A stretch of DNA of 64,000 nucleotides, taken from positions 35,460 to 99,459 of the forward strand of contig NZ_SDIF01000017.1 of NCBI RefSeq assembly GCF_004122735.1, written 5' to 3'. The notes beneath the pieces are model-generated. The model worked only from the letters and a program-made list of their open reading frames with translations, had not been told where the DNA came from and made no database searches. Position numbers and translations under genes: made by a program. This DNA is from Streptomyces sioyaensis. Its GTDB lineage: Bacteria > Actinomycetota > Actinomycetes > Streptomycetales > Streptomycetaceae. Position 1 is the stretch's first letter; each line of letters opens with the position of its first letter. Of the stretch, positions 1 through 8,348 are shown piece after piece.

Positions 1-263
1 ACCCGGACACCGTGGAGCGCGACCTCATCAAGCTCGTGCTCACCCTCGTCGAGCTGCTGCGCCAGCTCATGGAACGTCAGGCCCTGCAACGGGTCGACTC
101 CGGAGACCTCACCGAGGAACAGGAGGAGCGACTGGGAGCAACGCTGATGATTCTTCACGACCGCATGGTGGAACTCTGCACCCAATACGACCTCTCGATG
201 CAGGACCTCAATCTGGATCTCGGCCCGCTCGGGACATTGCTGCCACCCGCTGAATCACCCTGA
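1..263 (+). CDS. gvpK: Gas vesicle protein GvpK (5-prime truncated by window edge)
   Basis: This is the C-terminal part of GvpK, a gas-vesicle protein needed for assembling the hollow protein shell that gives buoyancy. The reading frame is open from base 3, so the true start lies left of the window. The visible part contains the family signature: DLIKLVLTLVELLRQLMERQ, an acidic turn (SGDLTEEQEERLG), then DLNLDLGPLGTLLP at the end. A GvpK usually ends a gvp operon, so the rest of the gas-vesicle cluster should lie to the left. The stop is 11 bases before the next start (CsbD-like), so the two are probably co-transcribed. The family call is strong; the upstream cluster is inferred. Confidence 0.9.
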   Translation, partial: PDTVERDLIKLVLTLVELLRQLMERQALQRVDSGDLTEEQEERLGATLMILHDRMVELCTQYDLSMQDLNLDLGPLGTLLPPAESP

Positions 264-274
264 AGGAGCGTGAC

Positions 275-448
275 ATGGGAATAGCAAAGAAGACCAGGAA
301 CCTCGGCCAGATCGTCGAGGGAAAGGCCATGCAAACCACTGGGAAGGCGCTGGGCAACAAAAGCCTGGCCCGGAGAGGGAAAGCCGAACTGGTCAGGGGG
401 AAAGTGAAGCAGGCAATGGAGAAGGGCAGGGACTCGCTCAGGCACTGA
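275..448 (+). CDS. CsbD-like small stress protein
   Basis: A 57-residue, highly charged, Lys/Gly/Gln-rich protein (begins MGIAKKTRNLGQIVEGKAMQ) with the pattern of the CsbD family: repeated G-K-x2-x3-G-K segments (GKAMQTTGKALGNKSL, GKAELVRGKVKQAME). CsbD proteins are general-stress genes of unknown biochemical role; in Bacillus csbD is controlled by sigma-B. The start is supported by GGAG seven bases upstream, just after the gvpK stop, and the short distance suggests an operon with gvpK. It is clearly less GC-rich than its neighbours. The stop codon lies inside the first copy of a 15-bp direct repeat. Confidence 0.8.
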   Translation: MGIAKKTRNLGQIVEGKAMQTTGKALGNKSLARRGKAELVRGKVKQAMEKGRDSLRH

Positions 449-472
449 CGGCACCGCAGGCACTGACGGCAC
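440..472. repeat. 15-bp direct repeat across the csbD-like stop codon
   Basis: AGGCACTGACGGCAC occurs at 440-454 and again at 458-472, separated by three bases. The first copy contains the TGA stop of the CsbD-like gene. The duplication probably arose by slippage; no function is evident. Confidence 0.8.
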
Positions 473-507
473 GGCCCCGCCGCCGCACTCCCTGCGACGA
501 CGGGGCC
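473..507. terminator. Possible hairpin between convergent genes
   Basis: Arms GGCCCCG (473-479) and CGGGGCC (501-507) enclose a 21-base loop in the gap between the plus-strand CsbD-like gene and the minus-strand SDR gene. There is no T-run, and the loop is large, so this is only a weak terminator candidate. Confidence 0.3.
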
Positions 508-526
508 GGCGTCATGGGCCGGGAAC

Positions 527-1495
527 TCAGCGCTGATTGAAGCGGTCCGCCGCCCGTTCGTTGAGGGCGCCGAGGACCGCACGCAGCCGAGGGGCCGGCG
601 GCTGCTCCCCGGCCTCGACCGCCGCGCCGCGCACGGTGGTATGGGTGCCGTCCCGCGGCAGCACCCGGGCGACCGCCGACACCAGCCGGGTGGTGGTCAC
701 CGGGGCCAGCCCGTGGGCCGTGGCGCCGAGCCTGGCCGCCGGGGTCAGCACCAGGCGCGTGCGCCGGCGCTGGAGCGCGGTCACGATGCGGTCCGCCGCC
801 CGCTCGGCGTTCATGGACAGCAACGGCGCCCCGGCCACCGCGGAGAACCACCCGTACTCCCGCCGCCGGTCCCCGCCGAAGAGGGCATGGACATGCGACC
901 CGGTGCGCATCAGGCCGGGGTGGACCGCGGTCACCGAGACGCCGTGCGGGGCCTCCTCCGCGTGCAGCCCGTCGGCCAGCGCGCCCACCGCCGACTTGGC
1001 GCAGGAGTACGGCAGCAGATGCGGCACCGTCAGCAGACCGCCGACCGACCCGATGAGCACCAGCCGGCCGCCGGCCGGGCTGCGCCGGAGGTGAGGGAGG
1101 GCGGCCAGCGCGGTGTTCAGGGCCCCGTGGAAGACCGAGTCCATCGCGTCCTGGAACCCCTCGGCGCCGAGCGCCTCCGCGGGGCCGACCTGGATGATGC
1201 CGGCGTTGGCGATGACGATGTCCAGTCCCCCGTGGTCCCCGGCGATCTCCGCGAGGCGGTCGCGCACCGCGGCCCGGTCCCGTACATCGCACACCACCCC
1301 CTGCACCGTGCCGCCGCGGCACGGGCCGAGCTTGCCGACGGCCCTGCCCAGCTCGGCGTCGTCCCTGGCCAGCAGCGCGACCTCACAGCCGCGCCGCAGC
1401 AACTCGCGGGCCAGCAGCAGCCCGAGCCCGCGCGAACCGCCGGTGACGACAGCGGTGAGCCCCGCGATCGAGGGAGGAGGCGGAAACACACGCAT
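527..1495 (-). CDS. Short-chain dehydrogenase/reductase (SDR)
   Basis: An NAD(P)-dependent oxidoreductase of the classical SDR family (322 aa), slightly longer than the usual 250-300 because of a C-terminal extension. The nucleotide-binding motif TGGSRGLG is near residues 18-25, the NAG segment (NAGI) follows beta-4, and the catalytic YxxxK is seen as YSCAK near residue 163. The extension after the catalytic core is typical of DltE/YqjQ-like and membrane-associated SDRs. I chose the ATG at 1495 because GGAAGGA lies 7 bases upstream; two upstream in-frame ATGs lack this. The substrate cannot be told from sequence. It is convergent with gvpK-csbD and follows the SRPBCC gene with an 80-base gap. 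Confidence 0.85.
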   Translation of the reverse strand: MRVFPPPPSIAGLTAVVTGGSRGLGLLLARELLRRGCEVALLARDDAELGRAVGKLGPCRGGTVQGVVCDVRDRAAVRDRLAEIAGDHGGLDIVIANAGIIQVGPAEALGAEGFQDAMDSVFHGALNTALAALPHLRRSPAGGRLVLIGSVGGLLTVPHLLPYSCAKSAVGALADGLHAEEAPHGVSVTAVHPGLMRTGSHVHALFGGDRRREYGWFSAVAGAPLLSMNAERAADRIVTALQRRRTRLVLTPAARLGATAHGLAPVTTTRLVSAVARVLPRDGTHTTVRGAAVEAGEQPPAPRLRAVLGALNERAADRFNQR

Positions 1496-1575
1496 GGTGA
1501 GTCCTTCCATCGGGCGCCGGCCGGCGCGGGCGGCAGGCATGACCTCACCTCACCGGCCCCGGCGCACGAACCGGC

Positions 1576-2565
1576 TCACTCCTCTTCCTCTTCCTCTTTC
1601 TCTTCTTCGCCCTCTTCCCACTCCTCGTCCTCTTCGTCCCCCTCGTCCCGGTCCTCGGCGTCGCCCTCGACCTCTTCCTCGTCCTCGTCGTACTCCTCCT
1701 CGGCGCCCTCGCCGTCCTCGCCCTCGTAGTCCTCCGCTTCTTCCGCTTCTTCCGCTTCTTCCGCCTCTTCGGCCTCGACGGCCTCCTCATGGGTCCGTAC
1801 GACTTCGCCGTCGCGGATCTCGCCACGCCAGCCCTCCGGCTCCTCCTCGGTGAGGGTCACGTAGCGCTGGAAGTGTTTGAAGTCCAGCCGCAGTCGGCGT
1901 CCCTGGGCGCGCCAGATGTTCGCGGTCTTCTCGAAGAATCCCGAGGCGTAGTACTCGACGACCAGCACGATGCGGGTCAGGCTGGGCGCCAGCTCGTGAA
2001 AGCTGACGGCACCGTGGGTCGTTCCCTTGGAGCCCTCGGACGTCCAGATGATGCGTTCGTCCGGCACCTGCTCCAGGACGGTCGCCTTCCAACCCCGGGT
2101 CGAGGGGCCGACCTTGGCCTTCCAGTCCGTGGTCGTCTCGTCCTCCAACGACACATTGCGGACGCCCTTGGTGAAGCTGCTGAATTTCTCGTACTGGGTC
2201 CAGTGGTCGTAGGCGGTGCGCAGCGGTACGCCGATATCGAGAACCTCGATGATGTTGGTGACCTTCTGGTCCCCGGACTTGCGCTTCTTCCCGCCGCCCA
2301 AGGCCTCCTTGGCCTTGTCCTTGACGTTCTCCGCCGTCCCCTTGAGTACGGCGGAGACGGGGGAGTCGCCGCCGAGGAGATTGGCGCCGATCTTGGAAAG
2401 GGATCCGCCGTTCTGGGCGACATCGGTGAGCTGGTCCGTCACATCCATCAGCTTGTCGCCGGCTCGTTCGGCCAGATTTCCGACCCAGCTCGTCACATAG
2501 TCTCCGAGCTCGCCCCGCAGTCGGTCGAGTCCCGAGTCCGCTTTGTCCTGTCCCGTCTTGGCCAT
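1576..2565 (-). CDS. SRPBCC-domain protein with hyper-acidic tail, gas-vesicle linked
   Basis: A 329-residue protein with three parts. Residues 1-100 form a charged helical region (MAKTGQDKADSGLDRLRGEL...). Residues ~105-235 form an SRPBCC/START-like (polyketide cyclase/dehydrase) fold with recognisable TNIIEVLDIGVPLRTAYDHW, WKAKVGPSTRGWKATV and GTTHGAVSFHEL segments. The last ~70 residues are almost only Glu/Asp, beginning with EAVEAEEAEEAEE. Its start is preceded by GGAGG nine bases upstream; that GGAGG overlaps the last codons of the upstream gene (gap 6 bases), so the two are translationally coupled. Streptomyces gas-vesicle clusters carry an SRPBCC gene plus a partner (gvpY/gvpZ in S. 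coelicolor naming, from memory); this pair is a plausible match but is on the opposite strand from gvpK. Confidence 0.75.
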   Translation of the reverse strand: MAKTGQDKADSGLDRLRGELGDYVTSWVGNLAERAGDKLMDVTDQLTDVAQNGGSLSKIGANLLGGDSPVSAVLKGTAENVKDKAKEALGGGKKRKSGDQKVTNIIEVLDIGVPLRTAYDHWTQYEKFSSFTKGVRNVSLEDETTTDWKAKVGPSTRGWKATVLEQVPDERIIWTSEGSKGTTHGAVSFHELAPSLTRIVLVVEYYASGFFEKTANIWRAQGRRLRLDFKHFQRYVTLTEEEPEGWRGEIRDGEVVRTHEEAVEAEEAEEAEEAEEAEDYEGEDGEGAEEEYDEDEEEVEGDAEDRDEGDEEDEEWEEGEEEKEEEEEE

Positions 2566-2571
2566 GACCGG

Positions 2572-3405
2572 TTACCTCCGGCGCTCGACGCGCGCTGATG
2601 TCTTTTTGGCGCTCTTCTTCGCAGCGGGGCCTGTTTTCCTGCCTGCGGCAGTCTTTTTCGGTGGGGCCTTCTTGGCGGCCTTCCCTGTCTTCTTCTTGGC
2701 CGTGGTCTCCTTGGCGGGTGCCTTCTTCGCGGCGGACTTCTTCGCTGTGGTCTTCTTTTCCGCGGCCTTCTTGGCCGGTGCCGACTCCTTGGCCGGGGCC
2801 TTCTCCGCTGCCGTCTTCTTCGCCGCAGTCTTCTTGGCGGCGGTCTTCTTCGCCGGCGCCGTCTTCTTCGCGGCCGTACGGCCGGTGGCGGCCTTCTTCC
2901 CGGCATCCGCCCGCGGGGTGCGCCGGCCGGTCCGCTCCTCGGGCTCCTCCTCGGGCTCCTCCTCGGGCTCCTCCTCGGGTTCCTCCTCGGGTTCCTCTTC
3001 CTCTTCCTCCTCCTCGTACTCGCCCTCGGGCTCCTCCTCGCCTTCTTCCTCCTCCTCTTCTTCTCCTTCTTCCTCCTCCGGCTCCAGCTCGCCGCTTTCG
3101 AGCTTCAGGGTCCGGTCGTGGAGCGTGTCGGCGAGGTTCTCAAGTTGCTGGTTGGCGGCCGCGGTCAGGGCCTTGCGGCCGGCGTCCAGCACTTCTCCGC
3201 GCAGTTGGTCACCCAGCTCCGCGACCTGGGGGATCTCGCCGAGTTTGCGTATCCCCTCCGTCACGAGCTGTCGCGGTTCGAGCCCCAACTGACGTCCGGC
3301 GACATACGACGCCACTGTCAAGGCGAACCGTGCCTTCTTCGTGCGGCCCAGCAGATAGCCGCCGGCCAGTGCGGCGACCAACAGGGCCTTGGATCCGTCA
3401 CTCAT
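2572..3405 (-). CDS. Glu-rich/Lys-rich protein with histone-H1-like tail (gas-vesicle-associated type)
   Basis: A 277-residue protein. Residues 1-22 form a short hydrophobic, glycine-rich helix (ALLVAALAGGYLLGRTKKAR), possibly membrane-associated. Residues 22-105 are helical and amphipathic (YVAGRQLGLEPRQLVTEGIR...). Next comes a long Glu-rich stretch with EEPE repeats (~105-160), and finally ~110 residues of Lys/Ala/Pro (AAKKTAAKKTAA) like the tail of eukaryotic histone H1 or mycobacterial HupB. Such proteins are often annotated as DNA primase only because of composition; I see no primase motif. It is the first gene of the coupled pair with the SRPBCC protein and probably acts with it near gas vesicles or nucleic acid. 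Confidence 0.7.
   Translation of the reverse strand: MSDGSKALLVAALAGGYLLGRTKKARFALTVASYVAGRQLGLEPRQLVTEGIRKLGEIPQVAELGDQLRGEVLDAGRKALTAAANQQLENLADTLHDRTLKLESGELEPEEEEGEEEEEEEGEEEPEGEYEEEEEEEEPEEEPEEEPEEEPEEEPEERTGRRTPRADAGKKAATGRTAAKKTAPAKKTAAKKTAAKKTAAEKAPAKESAPAKKAAEKKTTAKKSAAKKAPAKETTAKKKTGKAAKKAPPKKTAAGRKTGPAAKKSAKKTSARVERRR
2935..2996. repeat. 12-bp tandem repeat coding for EEPE units
   Basis: About five consecutive copies of a 12-base unit (CTCCTCGGGCTC, with C/T variants) within the Glu-rich part of the preceding minus-strand gene. It is in phase with the codons, so copy-number change would add or remove four residues without breaking the frame. Confidence 0.8.
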
Positions 3406-3728
3406 GGGTGCGCCACCTTTTCCCGGTCATCCGGCCGAATCGGCGTCCGTTCAGGGAGTCACCGTCCAGCGGTGATGCTCCGCCCTAACTCCAGGGTGAG
3501 CTGTGTGATGTCCTCCGCATCTTGAGCGCGCTGACAAGCCCTGCGCGGCTACACCGTGAATGCGGCCGATGCCATTGCGTGGTGTATATCCGCGGGGGAC
3601 AGGGCACGCGGAATGCCGTCGGCTGCCTCCTGCCCGCTCGCATAAGGGCTGGTCACGGGGGTGTACGGCACGTCGCATGCCCCCGTAGCAGGTGTGCGGA
3701 CACCGCGTAACGGCCCTAGGCTCGGAAT
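3406..3728. other. Divergent intergenic region
   Basis: 322 bases between the minus-strand EEPE/Lys-rich gene and the plus-strand peptidase gene; it must hold both promoters. A small perfect palindrome TCACCG-tccag-CGGTGA is at 3459-3475. I found no clear promoter hexamers, riboswitch or small gene. Confidence 0.5.
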
Positions 3729-5345
3729 ATGCCGGGAATACGCCGTGCGCCGTCTCGTGTGGGAGTAGGGGGAGCGCGGCGTGTTCGCCGGCGCACGGTG
3801 TCCGTACGGCTGTGGGCCGTGGCGGCGGTGGTGGCGCTGTGCGGCGTCTTTGCGGGAACTCCCGCCGCGGTGGCAGTCGGTGACCAGGATCTGACGCCGT
3901 TCTACAAGCAGCACCTGTCGTGGGAACCGTGCGGCACGGATGTGCAGAGCGGCGCGCAGAGCGGGGGCGCCACCGAGCCGCCCGGCTTCCGGGAGCGCCT
4001 GGAGTGCGCCCGGCTGACGGTGCCGCGGAACTACTCCGACCCCGGCCGGAACACGATGCAGGTCCAGCTGATCCGGCTCAAGGCGACCGGGCCCGGCAAC
4101 CGGCTCGGCTCACTGGTGCTCAACCCCGGGGGACCGGGTGCTTCCGGCGTCAACTATCTGATCGACAGCGGCAGCGCCTTCGCCCGGCTGGGACAGCGCT
4201 ACGACATCGTCAGCTTCGACCCGCGCGGCACCGGCCACACCGACCCCGTCTCCTGCGGCAGCAAGCTCAGCCCGCCCCCCGCCACGGACGAGGACAACAG
4301 CCTGGCCGCGAAGGAGAAACGCATCAACGAGGCCTGCGGGCGCTACTCCGGCGGGCTGCTGCCCTGGGTCGGCACCCCCGACGTCGCCCGGGACATGGAC
4401 GTACTGCGCGCCGCGGTCCACGACGACAAGCTCAACTACCTCGGCTTCTCCTACGGTTCCAAACTCGGCGCGGTCTACGCCCATGAATTCCCCCGCAAGG
4501 TCGGCCGGATGGTGCTGGACAGCGTCGAGGACCCCACCAAGAACACCTGGCAGACCGCGGTGGCCCAGGCCCGGGGCTTCCAGCGGGCGCTGGACGACTT
4601 CGCCGCCGACTGCCTCCATGGCGCAAACTGCCCGCTGGGCACCGATCCGCATCAGGCGCAGGAGCAACTCCGCAGCTGGTACCGGAAGTTGAGCGAGACG
4701 CCGATGACGGTGAAGGGGGAGACGGTGGACGAGACCACCTATGTGTACGCCCTGCGGGAGGCCCTTTACAGCAGAAGCGACTGGCCGCAGTTGCGCCAGG
4801 CGCTGGCTCAGCTGCGGCGCGGCGACGCCTCGGGGATCCTCCGGCTGAGCAACAGCGGCGAGGGCGGCGGGGGCGCCCACGCCGGCCGGCTCCCGGCGCG
4901 GCAGGTCGGGCGGGACGAGCTGCCGTCGCAGGACCAGCTGGCCCTGCGGGCGATCGCCTGCCGGGACACCTCGGAGCGCTACGGTGCCGACGACTTCCCC
5001 CGGGCGGAGCGCGAACTCACCAAGGCCTCCCCGCTCTTCGGCCCGGACATCGCCCCGACACTGCTGGACTGCTACGACTGGCCGGTGGCGGGCGACGACT
5101 CCTCCCGCGACGTCTCGGCGCCCGGAGCCCCGCCCATGCTGCTCGTCGCCACCACCAATGATCCGGCGACGCCCTACCAGGGTGCGTTCAGCATGGCGCG
5201 GGCGCTGGACAACTCCAGTGTCGTGCTGACCTATCGCGGTGAGGGGCATGCCGCCTACACCACCGGCGACCCCTGCATCCAGCACTATGTCGACGACTTC
5301 TTCCTGAACGGCACCCTGCCGAAGCCCCGTACGTCCTGCGGCTGA
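3729..5345 (+). CDS. Secreted tripeptidyl-aminopeptidase-like alpha/beta hydrolase (peptidase S33)
   Basis: A 538-residue exported serine peptidase of the Streptomyces Tap/SlpD/SlpE type, which release N-terminal tri- or other short peptides outside the cell. Residues 1-51 contain an Arg-rich n-region followed by a hydrophobic core (LWAVAAVVALCGVFAGTPAAVA) as a signal peptide; no lipobox is seen. The alpha/beta-hydrolase core shows LVLNPGGPGASG (oxyanion region), SFDPRGTGHT, the nucleophile elbow GFSYGSKLG, an acid in TNDPATPYQG and the catalytic His in GEGHAAY. A C-terminal TAP-like domain is present. The start has no obvious ribosome site, so a slightly different start is possible. It is monocistronic by context. 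Confidence 0.85.
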   Translation: MPGIRRAPSRVGVGGARRVRRRTVSVRLWAVAAVVALCGVFAGTPAAVAVGDQDLTPFYKQHLSWEPCGTDVQSGAQSGGATEPPGFRERLECARLTVPRNYSDPGRNTMQVQLIRLKATGPGNRLGSLVLNPGGPGASGVNYLIDSGSAFARLGQRYDIVSFDPRGTGHTDPVSCGSKLSPPPATDEDNSLAAKEKRINEACGRYSGGLLPWVGTPDVARDMDVLRAAVHDDKLNYLGFSYGSKLGAVYAHEFPRKVGRMVLDSVEDPTKNTWQTAVAQARGFQRALDDFAADCLHGANCPLGTDPHQAQEQLRSWYRKLSETPMTVKGETVDETTYVYALREALYSRSDWPQLRQALAQLRRGDASGILRLSNSGEGGGGAHAGRLPARQVGRDELPSQDQLALRAIACRDTSERYGADDFPRAERELTKASPLFGPDIAPTLLDCYDWPVAGDDSSRDVSAPGAPPMLLVATTNDPATPYQGAFSMARALDNSSVVLTYRGEGHAAYTTGDPCIQHYVDDFFLNGTLPKPRTSCG

Positions 5346-5403
5346 CGGCTGACGGCTGACGGCTGACGGCTGACGGCTGACGGCTGACGGCTGACGGCTG
5401 ACG
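5341..5403. repeat. Nine perfect 7-bp tandem repeats (GCTGACG)
   Basis: GCTGACG is repeated nine times without error, followed by one degenerate copy (GCCGACC). The TGA stop codon of the peptidase gene is part of the first unit. Because 7 is not a multiple of 3, TGA appears in all three plus-strand frames. No spacers are present, so this is not a CRISPR. Confidence 0.95.
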
Positions 5404-5448
5404 GCCGACCGGTCCGCCCCGCGAGCCCCAACGCGCCGTCAGGGGAGG

Positions 5449-5676
5449 CTACTTGTAGTAGCGGGCGTCCTCGACGTCGACGACGGGGGCGCCGGGGGAC
5501 GGCGGCTGGGTGCGCCGCCGCTTGAGGATGCTGACGTAGGTGGCGAGGCCGATGATGCCGACGATCATCATGATGATCCCCACCAGGTCGAGGTTGATCC
5601 CGGCCATGTGCCAGTCCACCGCGAACGTGAGGATCGCGCCCACCGCGAGCAGGCCGATGCACCCGCCGATACCCAT
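5449..5676 (-). CDS. DUF6458-type small membrane protein
   Basis: A 75-residue protein with two transmembrane helices (MGIGGCIGLLAVGAILTFAV and IIMMIVGIIGLATYVSIL) separated by the motif DWHMAGINLDLVG, followed by a basic KRRR stop-transfer and a short soluble tail. This matches the small actinobacterial family DUF6458; the function is not known. I chose the internal ATG at 5676 because GGAGG lies eight bases upstream and the family starts MGIG; an upstream ATG would place the ribosome site inside the gene. Confidence 0.8.
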   Translation of the reverse strand: MGIGGCIGLLAVGAILTFAVDWHMAGINLDLVGIIMMIVGIIGLATYVSILKRRRTQPPSPGAPVVDVEDARYYK

Positions 5677-5796
5677 GGTGCCAACCTCCATAACTCTCTT
5701 GGCAGAAAACCCCGTTGAGGCATCGGGTACCCCGAGGCGGTCGCCTTATGTGCGCAAGCGGGGCGGGCGGCGGGCGGTCCGGTGCCCCGGCCGGGC

Positions 5797-6813
5797 TCAG
5801 CCGGCCCGCCGACCGCCCCTGCCGGAAGTCTTCTTCGCCGCGGCCGTCGTCTTGGCGGCGGACTTCTTGGCAGCCGACTTCTTGGCGGTGGTTTCGCCGG
5901 CGGCCGTCTTCTTCGCCGCGGTCTTCTTCGCGGTGCTCGTCTTCGCGGTGCCCTTCTTCGCGGTGCTCTTCGCCGTACCGCGGCCGGACCGGGCGGTGCT
6001 CCGGGCGGGTTCGCCCTCCTCGTCCTCACCGCGGGACTTCCTGGCCGCGCGCACGCTGTCCTGCAGGGCCGCCATCAGGTCCATCACCCCTCCGGCGGGC
6101 GGCTCCTCGCCGGCCTCGAAGTGCGGCTCACGATGCGCCAGCTTCGCCGCCACGATCTCTTCGAGCGCCTCGCGGTAATGGTCGTGCACGTCGTCCTCGG
6201 ACAGTGCGCCGAAGGAGTCCATCAGGGTCTCCGCGGCCTCCACCTCATTGGCATGGACCTCCACCTGCCGCTCGGGAAGGACCCCGTCCATCGGGCGGAT
6301 CTGGTGCGGCCACAGCAGCACCTGCATCACCAGCGCGCCCTCCATCGGCCGGATCATGGCGAGCGTCTCCCGCCCGTGCAGCGCGATCTTGCCGAGGCCC
6401 ACGCGCTGATGCCGTTCCATCGCCTCGCGCAGCAGCACATAGGGCTTGGCTGCGGCGGGGCTGTCGATGCCCAGGTAGTAGCCCTTGCCCATCTGCAGCG
6501 GGTCGATGTCGCCGCCGGCGACGAACGCCAGGATCGTCAGGGTCTTCGCGGTCGGCAGCGGCAGCGCGTCCAGATCCTCGTCGCTCAGCGGGACGACGGT
6601 GTCGCCGTCGCCGGGACGGTAGCCCCGGCCGATCTCGTCCGGGGAGATCTCGACGCCCTCCACCGAGCACACGGGCTGATTGCGCACCCGCCCGCCGTCC
6701 GCGGTGTGGATCCGTACGAAGCTGACGGACGCGGAGCTGTCCGTGGCGTTGTACGCCGCGACCGGGATCGTGACCAGGCCGAAGCTGATGGAGAACTTCG
6801 CCGTGGGGCGCAT
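5797..6813 (-). CDS. ku: Ku protein, non-homologous end joining
   Basis: Bacterial Ku forms a homodimeric ring that holds double-strand DNA ends and recruits LigD. The core begins MRPTAKFSISFGLVTIPVAA and runs through the beta-barrel (SFVRIHTADGGRV, LPTAKTLTILAF, GKGYYLG, REAMERHQRVGLGKIALHGRE, LWPHQIRP). The last ~70 residues are Lys/Ala/Thr repeats (AAKKTAA type), a DNA-binding tail seen in many actinobacterial Ku proteins. I prefer the ATG at 6813 (family start, AAGGCGG ~5 bases upstream); in-frame ATGs at 6846 and 6873 would add 11-20 residues. A LigD polymerase domain is 4 kb away on the other strand, consistent with a shared repair role. Confidence 0.92.
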   Translation of the reverse strand: MRPTAKFSISFGLVTIPVAAYNATDSSASVSFVRIHTADGGRVRNQPVCSVEGVEISPDEIGRGYRPGDGDTVVPLSDEDLDALPLPTAKTLTILAFVAGGDIDPLQMGKGYYLGIDSPAAAKPYVLLREAMERHQRVGLGKIALHGRETLAMIRPMEGALVMQVLLWPHQIRPMDGVLPERQVEVHANEVEAAETLMDSFGALSEDDVHDHYREALEEIVAAKLAHREPHFEAGEEPPAGGVMDLMAALQDSVRAARKSRGEDEEGEPARSTARSGRGTAKSTAKKGTAKTSTAKKTAAKKTAAGETTAKKSAAKKSAAKTTAAAKKTSGRGGRRAG

Positions 6814-6938
6814 GGGGCCGCCTTCGTCGGAGCCATTCGGATCCATGCTAGGCGGGGCGGGCGGCGCCGACATCCCGTGCGCGACCGGGTGTGCCGATCG
6901 GGTGGCGGGGGCGGTCCGCCCGGGCGCCGTCCGTGCGC

Positions 6939-8330
6939 TCAGCCGGCCTCGGCCCGGACGCGGCCCGCGCGGACCGCCTCCACGAGCGCCTGGTGGTCGC
7001 GCGCGTTCTGGTCCGCGTAGCGCTCCGCGAACTGCGCCAGCGCCTCGTCGAAGACCGTCCCCGAGCCGAGGTACGCGCCGATCGCGATCCGGTCGCCCGA
7101 CCTGGCATGCGCGCGGGCCAGCGTGGCGCCGCAGCGCACGGCGAACCGCCGCATGCCCACCGGCGCCATCTCGTCCGCCGGCATGATGCCCTTCCAGTCG
7201 CGCAGCTGGCGTACGTAGAAATCGCGGGGGCGGCCGTCGATACCGGTGGTCCGCTGCCAGCCGAGGAAGATGTCGCTGGCGGCCTGCATCATCCGCTGGC
7301 CGTCCACGACCCGGGCGCCCTGGTTGCGGTGCCGGCTCGCCCCGGCGTACGGGGCGAGTACCGACTCGTCGGCCTCCTTGGCCTGGAGCAGCAGCGGATC
7401 GTCGGCGTCCTTGCCGAGCAGCAGCAGGATCCAGCAGCGGGTGCCCACGCTGCCGACGCCGACGACCTTGCGGGCCAGGTCGACGACCCGGTACTGCTCC
7501 AGCAGCCGGCGGTGGTCCGCGCGCAGACTGTGGCCGTAACTGGCGATGAGATCACTGAGGGTGCCGGCCAGCCGGTCGCCCTCGGGGCCCGGCAGCAGGT
7601 CGTGCAGCGGCACGACCAGCGGGGGATCGGACGCGATCCGCACCTGCCCGCCGCTGCGCCGGGTCAGCTTGCGGAACGCCTGCAGGGTGTCGTGCCCATG
7701 GGCGTCCTCGATGATCCGGGCCAGCCCCGCCCGGCCCCTGGCGCCCAGCTCCTGTGCCTCCTCGGCCTCGATCTCGGCCATGTCGGCGTGCTCGTACCAG
7801 ACCTCCAGGGTGCGCATCCCCGCGTACCGGCGCATCTGCTCGCGGTAGGAAGCGCCGGCGGCCCGGACGATGCCGGCCCGTTCCGGTTCGCTGAAGCCGT
7901 TCTGGCGGCCCGCGATGGCGAAGCTGGCCGCCAGTCGCTTGACGTCCCACTCCCACGGGCCGGGCAGGGTCTCGTCGAAGTCGTTGATGTCGAACATCAG
8001 ATGACGCTCGGGGGAGGCCAGCAGCCGGAAATTCAGCAGATGGGCGTCCCCGCACAGCTGGGCCCGCAGCCCCGTCGACGGTGTCGTGGCCAGATCCGCC
8101 GCCATGATGGCGGCCGCACCGCGATAGAACCGGAACGGTGACTCCAGCATCCGCCCGTAGCGAAGGGGCACCAACTCCGGGACACGGTGGGCCGATTGCC
8201 GCTCGACGATGTCCACCGGATCGGCCCGGTCCGGTGCCGGGGTGAACTCCGCATGACGGGAGCGGGGCACTTCGGAGCGAAGTGCCCTGCCCCGTTCCGC
8301 GCGTTCCCGCGCGGTGGGTCCGGTGGCCAT
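6939..8330 (-). CDS. DUF2252 domain protein
   Basis: A 463-residue protein of family DUF2252 (COG4320), which has a kinase-like (APH/HipA-type) overall pattern but no proven reaction. Visible hallmarks: VPELVPLRYGRMLESPFRFYRGAA, QLCGDAHLLNF, MFDINDFDETLPGPWEWDVKRL, VGVGSVGTRCW and a C-terminal LARAHARSGD. GDAH...NF and DINDFDE resemble the metal/nucleotide-binding elements of aminoglycoside-phosphotransferase-like folds; that similarity is my inference. It starts with ATG after a weak ribosome site and is followed by ku on the same strand, though the gap of 125 bases leaves co-transcription open. Confidence 0.85.
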   Translation of the reverse strand: MATGPTARERAERGRALRSEVPRSRHAEFTPAPDRADPVDIVERQSAHRVPELVPLRYGRMLESPFRFYRGAAAIMAADLATTPSTGLRAQLCGDAHLLNFRLLASPERHLMFDINDFDETLPGPWEWDVKRLAASFAIAGRQNGFSEPERAGIVRAAGASYREQMRRYAGMRTLEVWYEHADMAEIEAEEAQELGARGRAGLARIIEDAHGHDTLQAFRKLTRRSGGQVRIASDPPLVVPLHDLLPGPEGDRLAGTLSDLIASYGHSLRADHRRLLEQYRVVDLARKVVGVGSVGTRCWILLLLGKDADDPLLLQAKEADESVLAPYAGASRHRNQGARVVDGQRMMQAASDIFLGWQRTTGIDGRPRDFYVRQLRDWKGIMPADEMAPVGMRRFAVRCGATLARAHARSGDRIAIGAYLGSGTVFDEALAQFAERYADQNARDHQALVEAVRAGRVRAEAG

Positions 8331-8348
8331 GAGGCGCGTCGGGCCCGG

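Noticed and set aside
2572..2906. DNA primase or histone gene
   Set aside because: Only the composition (Lys/Ala/Pro) is similar; no catalytic motif or globular fold is seen, so the name would mislead.
5341..5403. CRISPR-like short repeats
   Set aside because: Seven-base units with no spacers and no cas genes; a simple tandem repeat.
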